Assembly: GCA_035536995.1 (NCBI GenBank)
Contig: DATLNB010000013.1
Location: 18,435 to 82,434, forward strand
DNA from: AV80 sp035536995
GTDB lineage: Bacteria > Verrucomicrobiota > Verrucomicrobiia > Chthoniobacterales > UBA10450
Length of the DNA: 64,000 nucleotides
Reading direction: 5' to 3'
A program made the translations under genes and the position numbers. Positions 60,596 through 64,000 of this stretch are shown piece after piece; the stretch's first letter is position 1, and each line of letters opens with the position of its first letter. The notes beneath the pieces are model-generated. The model saw only the letters and a program-made list of their open reading frames with translations, was not told the origin of the DNA and searched no databases.

Positions 60596-61579
60596 ATGAA
60601 AAAAGTTGTCATCGTCGGTGCTGGGGGCCGGCTGGGCATGGCGCTGGCCAGGGAATGGAAGAATGAGTTCGACGTCGTCGGGTTCAATCATGCGCAGCTC
60701 GATCTTGGGAAGCCGGAAGAGTTGCGCGCCACGCTGGGTGGGATCGAGTTCGACGCGCTGATCAACACGGCGGCGCAAACGAATGTCGATCGCTGCGAGA
60801 CGGAGCGAGAAGAAGCGTTCGCCTTGAATGGGACTGCGCCGGGAGTGCTCGCGGAGATTTGCGCCCAACGAGGGGCGCGGTTCATTCATGTCAGCACGGA
60901 TTACGTTTTCGATGGGGAGAAGGGTGAGCCGTACACCGAAGAAGACGAAGCGCGTCCGATCAGTGTTTACGGTGAATCGAAACATGAAGGGGAACGGCGC
61001 GCCTTGGAGGCGTATGCGGACTCGCTCATCGTTCGTGTCTCCTGGGTCTTCGGGCCGGACCGGCCAAGCTTCGTTGATTGGGCGATTGCGCAGGCGCGAC
61101 TACGCGAAGACGTGCAAGCAATCGCCGACAAATGGGCGACGCCAACTTACACGCTGGATTTAGCAGATATGCTGAAGCCGCTGGTTGTAGCCGGGATCGG
61201 TGATCCCGGCCGGGAGGCGGGCCCGAAGTCAGGGGCCGGGATCAGCGATCCCGGCTACAGCAGCGATCCCGGCTACAGCAGCGATCCCGGCTACAGCAGC
61301 GATCCCGGTTGCATCCTCCATCTGGCGAACCAGGGGGAATGCAGCTGGCAGGAGTACGCGCAGTGGGCGCTGGAATGTTGCCGAGCGGAAGGCATTCCGA
61401 TGAAAGCCCGCACCATTGGAGGACAAGCGCTGGCCGAGATGAAAAGCTTCATCGCCCGGCGGCCGGTTTACAGCGTGCTCTCGAGCGCGAAATACGAACG
61501 AGCGACGGGCCGATCCCCACGCCCGTGGCGTGATGCCGTCGCGCAGTACGTGCGGGATCATGTCCGCCCGGGAACCTAA
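60596..61579 (+). CDS. rmlD: dTDP-4-dehydrorhamnose reductase, with repeat-encoded insertion
   Basis: 327 residues from ATG 60596 (MKKVVIVGAGGRLGMALARE); the frame extends upstream without support. The NADP-binding motif is VIVGAGGRLGMALA. The SDR motifs INTAAQTNVDRCETE, HVSTDYVFDGEKGEPYTEED and the Tyr-x-x-x-Lys in VYGESKHEG fit RmlD. It reduces dTDP-4-dehydrorhamnose to dTDP-rhamnose. The normal sequence ...TYTLDLADMLKPL continues after ~40 foreign residues with ILHLANQGECSWQEYAQWAL. The insert, GDPGREAGPKSGAG plus three SDPGYS units, is encoded by the palindromic repeat at 61186-61314 and keeps the frame. Whether the enzyme folds is unknown; the insert falls just before the C-terminal substrate domain. 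It is convergent with the regulator, overlapping its stop by 4 bp. Confidence 0.9.
   Translation: MKKVVIVGAGGRLGMALAREWKNEFDVVGFNHAQLDLGKPEELRATLGGIEFDALINTAAQTNVDRCETEREEAFALNGTAPGVLAEICAQRGARFIHVSTDYVFDGEKGEPYTEEDEARPISVYGESKHEGERRALEAYADSLIVRVSWVFGPDRPSFVDWAIAQARLREDVQAIADKWATPTYTLDLADMLKPLVVAGIGDPGREAGPKSGAGISDPGYSSDPGYSSDPGYSSDPGCILHLANQGECSWQEYAQWALECCRAEGIPMKARTIGGQALAEMKSFIARRPVYSVLSSAKYERATGRSPRPWRDAVAQYVRDHVRPGT
61186..61314. repeat. REP-like double hairpin plus four 18-bp tandem units inside rmlD
   Basis: TGTAGCCGGGATC (61186-61198) pairs with GATCCCGGCTACA (61247-61259), and each side also folds on itself through CCGGGATC/GATCCCGG. The unit CAGCGATCCCGGCTACAG repeats at 61243, 61261, 61279 and, altered, at 61297. 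The family is the same as the intergenic copy at 30351-30418. Every unit is a multiple of three, preserving the rmlD frame. Confidence 0.92.
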
Positions 61580-63846
61580 TAAATCGTCTTCGGTTCCGGA
61601 GAAGCGAGGATCTTCTGGAACCGGGGATTGCTCCGGAGTGGGTCCCATACCCACCGCCATTTCAAGTCCGCATGCGTCATGTCGAAGATGGCATGACGGC
61701 CCAGAATGGCGGGCTTGGTGAGCAGATGCTCAATGATACTAATTGCCTCCTCTGGCTCGCCGGTTCGTGCATAGACGAGCGCCAGAACGGCGGAGGCGGT
61801 GTTTTTCTCGACCTCGCCGTTTTGGATCTCCACGGAATGGCGCGCTTCCCGGAGGGCATCCTCTTTCCGGCCGAGAAAGGCGTAGAGCAGCGCGAGGTTC
61901 GAACGCAGATCAAGCACCTCGGCGGCTGGCTCGTTAGGGAGAGGAGCGAGCAGGCGTTCGATCTCCTGGCGCGCCGATTCCAGCGCGCTTGTCGCAGCCT
62001 GCTGATCGGTGCCGCGTGCCACCGCGAGCAAGGCTTCCTGCACTGCTTTAGGATGCGCTCCCCAGGGAAAATCCCACCGTTGCGCGGGCACGAGCGCGAG
62101 GAGGCGCTCGGCGGCCGTGAAATCCCGCTCCAGAATGGCAGTGTGATAAAGCCACACGTTCAGGCTTTCCGGATCGACTTCAGTACCCCGGGCATCGACC
62201 GCGTTCGCCTTCTTCAGGACCTCGATATCGCCGGTCCGGCGAAATTCGTAATGGGCGCGCGCCGATTCAGAGCGAAGAGTGGGATCGTTAGGCTGCAGCG
62301 CCCGCAGCCGGTCAAAGGCCCGGCTCGCTTCCGGCCAGTCTCGCACCCAGCGTAAGGTCGTCATCAGGAGCGCAAGGACAGTGTGATCGCGGGGATCGAG
62401 GATCTCGGCCCGTCGCAAGGCGGCAATCCGGTCGCGGAATTTGTTTTGCCATTTGTAAATGTAAGCGGCTGTCAGCGGGACCTCGGCGGAGTTTGGGAGC
62501 ATTTCCGCGGCACGTTGCAGTTCCGTCAAAGCGCGGTCGTAATCGCGTGTCCCCCGGAAATAACAGTAGGCGAGCGCCAGCCTGGCTTCGCCGAGGTCCG
62601 GCCGCAGCCGCAAAGCTTCCTCGGCCTCGGTCCGCGCCTGAGCTGTCCGGCCGGGATGACCGCTCTGATACAATTGGCTGATCAGAATGGAGAGACGGGC
62701 GCGGGCCAGCGCGAAGCTGGGATCCAGATCGCGCGCCTGCTCATACAACTTGATCGCGACGTCCCATTGAGCAACTTCGGCGCGGAACCGGGTCTGGAGC
62801 TCCAGGGCGCGAAGATAAAGCAGATACGCCTCGGCATTTTCCGTGGGCTTCCGCTCGAGCCCGGCCCTCTCGCCCGGGGAAATCTTCGCCCTCAATTGGT
62901 CCGCAATTGCGCGCGCCAGCTCGCTTTGAATGCCGAGGACGTCGGCCGCTTCGCGATCGTAGGTTTGGGCCCAGAGATGCACATCCGTCCGCGTGTCTAT
63001 AAGCTGCGCGTTTACCCGGACTCGATTGCCGAAGTATTGGACGCTGCCTTCCAACACGTGGGCGACGCCGAGTTGTTGGCCGATCTCGCGCACGTTCCTT
63101 GGATTTCCGGTTTTGTAGAGGCTCGCGGAAGTCCGGCTGATTACCTTCAAATCGGCCAGCCTTGCGAGATTCGAGAGGATTTCGTCCTGAACGGCGGCGG
63201 CGAAGTAGGCGTTTCGGGCGTCGTCGCTCAGGTTTTCGAAGGGGAGGACTGCTATGCTCTTCTCCGGAATCGCGGAGACAGCGGGAGCCATGGCGGCAGG
63301 TGGCGCAACCGGGGCGGGCGTGCGGCGGCCCCAAACGAGAAACAGTGCGGCGCCCAGCGCGGCGAGGATCAGCGCTGTCCACAGGATGGGCCGTAGCGTC
63401 GGCTTCTTGGCCGGACGAACAGTTGTTTCGCGATCTTCGGGGAGCAATCGCTCGTCGATTACCTGCGCTGATGGAGAATCGGCGCCGGCTTGCTTCTCCG
63501 GGGCGTGACCGTTTTCGCGTTGCCTGACCTCGGGGGCAAAACGGTAGCCGCGTCCCGGCACCGTCACGATGTATCGCTGCGATCCCGGGGTTTCACCAAA
63601 CACCCGGCGAAGCGTTGAGATATTTTGGGCGAGGTTGTTTTCCTCCACGACGCAGTCGGGCCAGACCGCTTCCATCAGGACTTCCTTGTCGAGGACCTTG
63701 CCGCTGTGTTCCACCAGGCAACGCAGGGTGTCGAAAACCCGCGGCGTCAAAGGCACGGCCGTCCCGTCCCGCCGGGAGAGCTGACGTTCCTCCAGGTCCA
63801 GGTGGAAATCCCCGAACTCGTATCTCGAAGAGGGCGGCGCGTTCAT
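61576..63846 (-). CDS. Transmembrane winged-helix regulator with TolB/FlgO-like and TPR sensor module
   Basis: 756 residues. Residues 10-105 form an OmpR/PhoB-type winged helix as in CadC: LEERQLSRRDGTAVPLTPRV, VFDTLRCLVEHSGKVLDKEV, WPDCVVEENNLAQNISTLRR, GRGYRF. A single membrane segment is at about 153-172 (RPILWTALILAALGAALFLV). The rest is the same module as in the kinase-TPR at 19683-23552: IAVLPFENLSDDARNAYFAA, VISRTS, VLEGSVQ, then about nine TPRs. It starts at ATG 63846. Transcription is toward rmlD (convergent, 4-bp overlap of stops). It is presumably a membrane-bound sensor controlling genes directly; targets are not evident. The last 154 bp of the window (63847-64000) hold its upstream region and no other gene. 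Confidence 0.9.
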   Translation of the reverse strand: MNAPPSSRYEFGDFHLDLEERQLSRRDGTAVPLTPRVFDTLRCLVEHSGKVLDKEVLMEAVWPDCVVEENNLAQNISTLRRVFGETPGSQRYIVTVPGRGYRFAPEVRQRENGHAPEKQAGADSPSAQVIDERLLPEDRETTVRPAKKPTLRPILWTALILAALGAALFLVWGRRTPAPVAPPAAMAPAVSAIPEKSIAVLPFENLSDDARNAYFAAAVQDEILSNLARLADLKVISRTSASLYKTGNPRNVREIGQQLGVAHVLEGSVQYFGNRVRVNAQLIDTRTDVHLWAQTYDREAADVLGIQSELARAIADQLRAKISPGERAGLERKPTENAEAYLLYLRALELQTRFRAEVAQWDVAIKLYEQARDLDPSFALARARLSILISQLYQSGHPGRTAQARTEAEEALRLRPDLGEARLALAYCYFRGTRDYDRALTELQRAAEMLPNSAEVPLTAAYIYKWQNKFRDRIAALRRAEILDPRDHTVLALLMTTLRWVRDWPEASRAFDRLRALQPNDPTLRSESARAHYEFRRTGDIEVLKKANAVDARGTEVDPESLNVWLYHTAILERDFTAAERLLALVPAQRWDFPWGAHPKAVQEALLAVARGTDQQAATSALESARQEIERLLAPLPNEPAAEVLDLRSNLALLYAFLGRKEDALREARHSVEIQNGEVEKNTASAVLALVYARTGEPEEAISIIEHLLTKPAILGRHAIFDMTHADLKWRWVWDPLRSNPRFQKILASPEPKTIY

Positions 63847-64000
63847 TCGGGTCTTCAGAAGTTTCAGGAAAATTTCAACCGCGGCTTAAAGACTTTCAGG
63901 ACCGGCGGGGCCAAGGCTGGTCAGCAAGCGCGGGTGTCATCAAAACCGCGGGAAAAGTAACCGAACGACCACCATAGAACCAACGAAAACAATTATGAAC

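Noticed and set aside
62383..63396. Plus-strand open frame of 337 codons
   Set aside because: Antisense to the TPR and sensor region of the regulator; no motif.

Overview
The window is 64 kb of high-G+C bacterial chromosome, densely coding on both strands. It most resembles a soil-type Verrucomicrobiota (Chthoniobacterales-like) genome. This is an inference from gene content, not a phylogenetic test: zinc-ribbon Ser/Thr kinases with WD40 or TPR tails, ECF-like sigma factors with a conserved C-terminal extension, many secreted beta-helix and beta-propeller proteins, an Agl23-like membrane protein, and many short palindromic intergenic repeats. No rRNA, CRISPR array, prophage or complete insertion sequence was seen. 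One tRNA (Leu, anticodon GAG) is present.

Layout. 0-29 kb: the 3' end of argD, then three large Ser/Thr kinases, two ECF-like sigma factors and a set of secreted beta-propeller/beta-helix proteins. The three genes at 16.5-24.3 kb (sigma factor, kinase-TPR, kinase-WD40) form a tight operon read right to left. 27-38 kb: an orphan membrane protein, the tRNA, a PHP phosphoesterase, two lipoproteins, a FabZ-like dehydratase, a family 2 glycosyltransferase, two large polytopic membrane proteins and rmlB, which together look like an envelope-polysaccharide region. 38-51 kb: four more giant secreted proteins, a GntR/LacI-type regulator, and a gene graveyard at 40.97-41.27 kb. 51-58 kb: accessory DNA with a CtlX-type hydrolase, an amphi-Trp protein, a toxin-antitoxin pair whose toxin is cut by an amber codon, a truncated class B3 metallo-beta-lactamase, and a compact four-gene operon (4-TM protein, DGQHR protein, D12 adenine methyltransferase, GIY-YIG/DUF4357 nuclease). 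58-64 kb: an S9 peptidase, rmlD carrying a palindromic repeat inside its reading frame, and a winged-helix regulator with the same sensor-like module and TPR tail as the operon kinase.

How the parts relate. Ten secreted proteins share a roughly 120-residue C-terminal module, 19 copies in all, on unrelated N-terminal folds (NHL/SMP-30-like propeller, parallel beta-helix, delta-60 propeller, autotransporter-like strand repeats, DUF4394). It behaves like a common surface or secretion tag. Three of the propeller genes share a TGAAAC-N15/16-CGTTAG upstream element of ECF-promoter type, so the kinases and sigma factors next to them may control the surface proteins. The best candidate for an undescribed system is the four-gene operon at 54.06-57.74 kb, which looks like a defence or restriction-modification-like island between gene relics.
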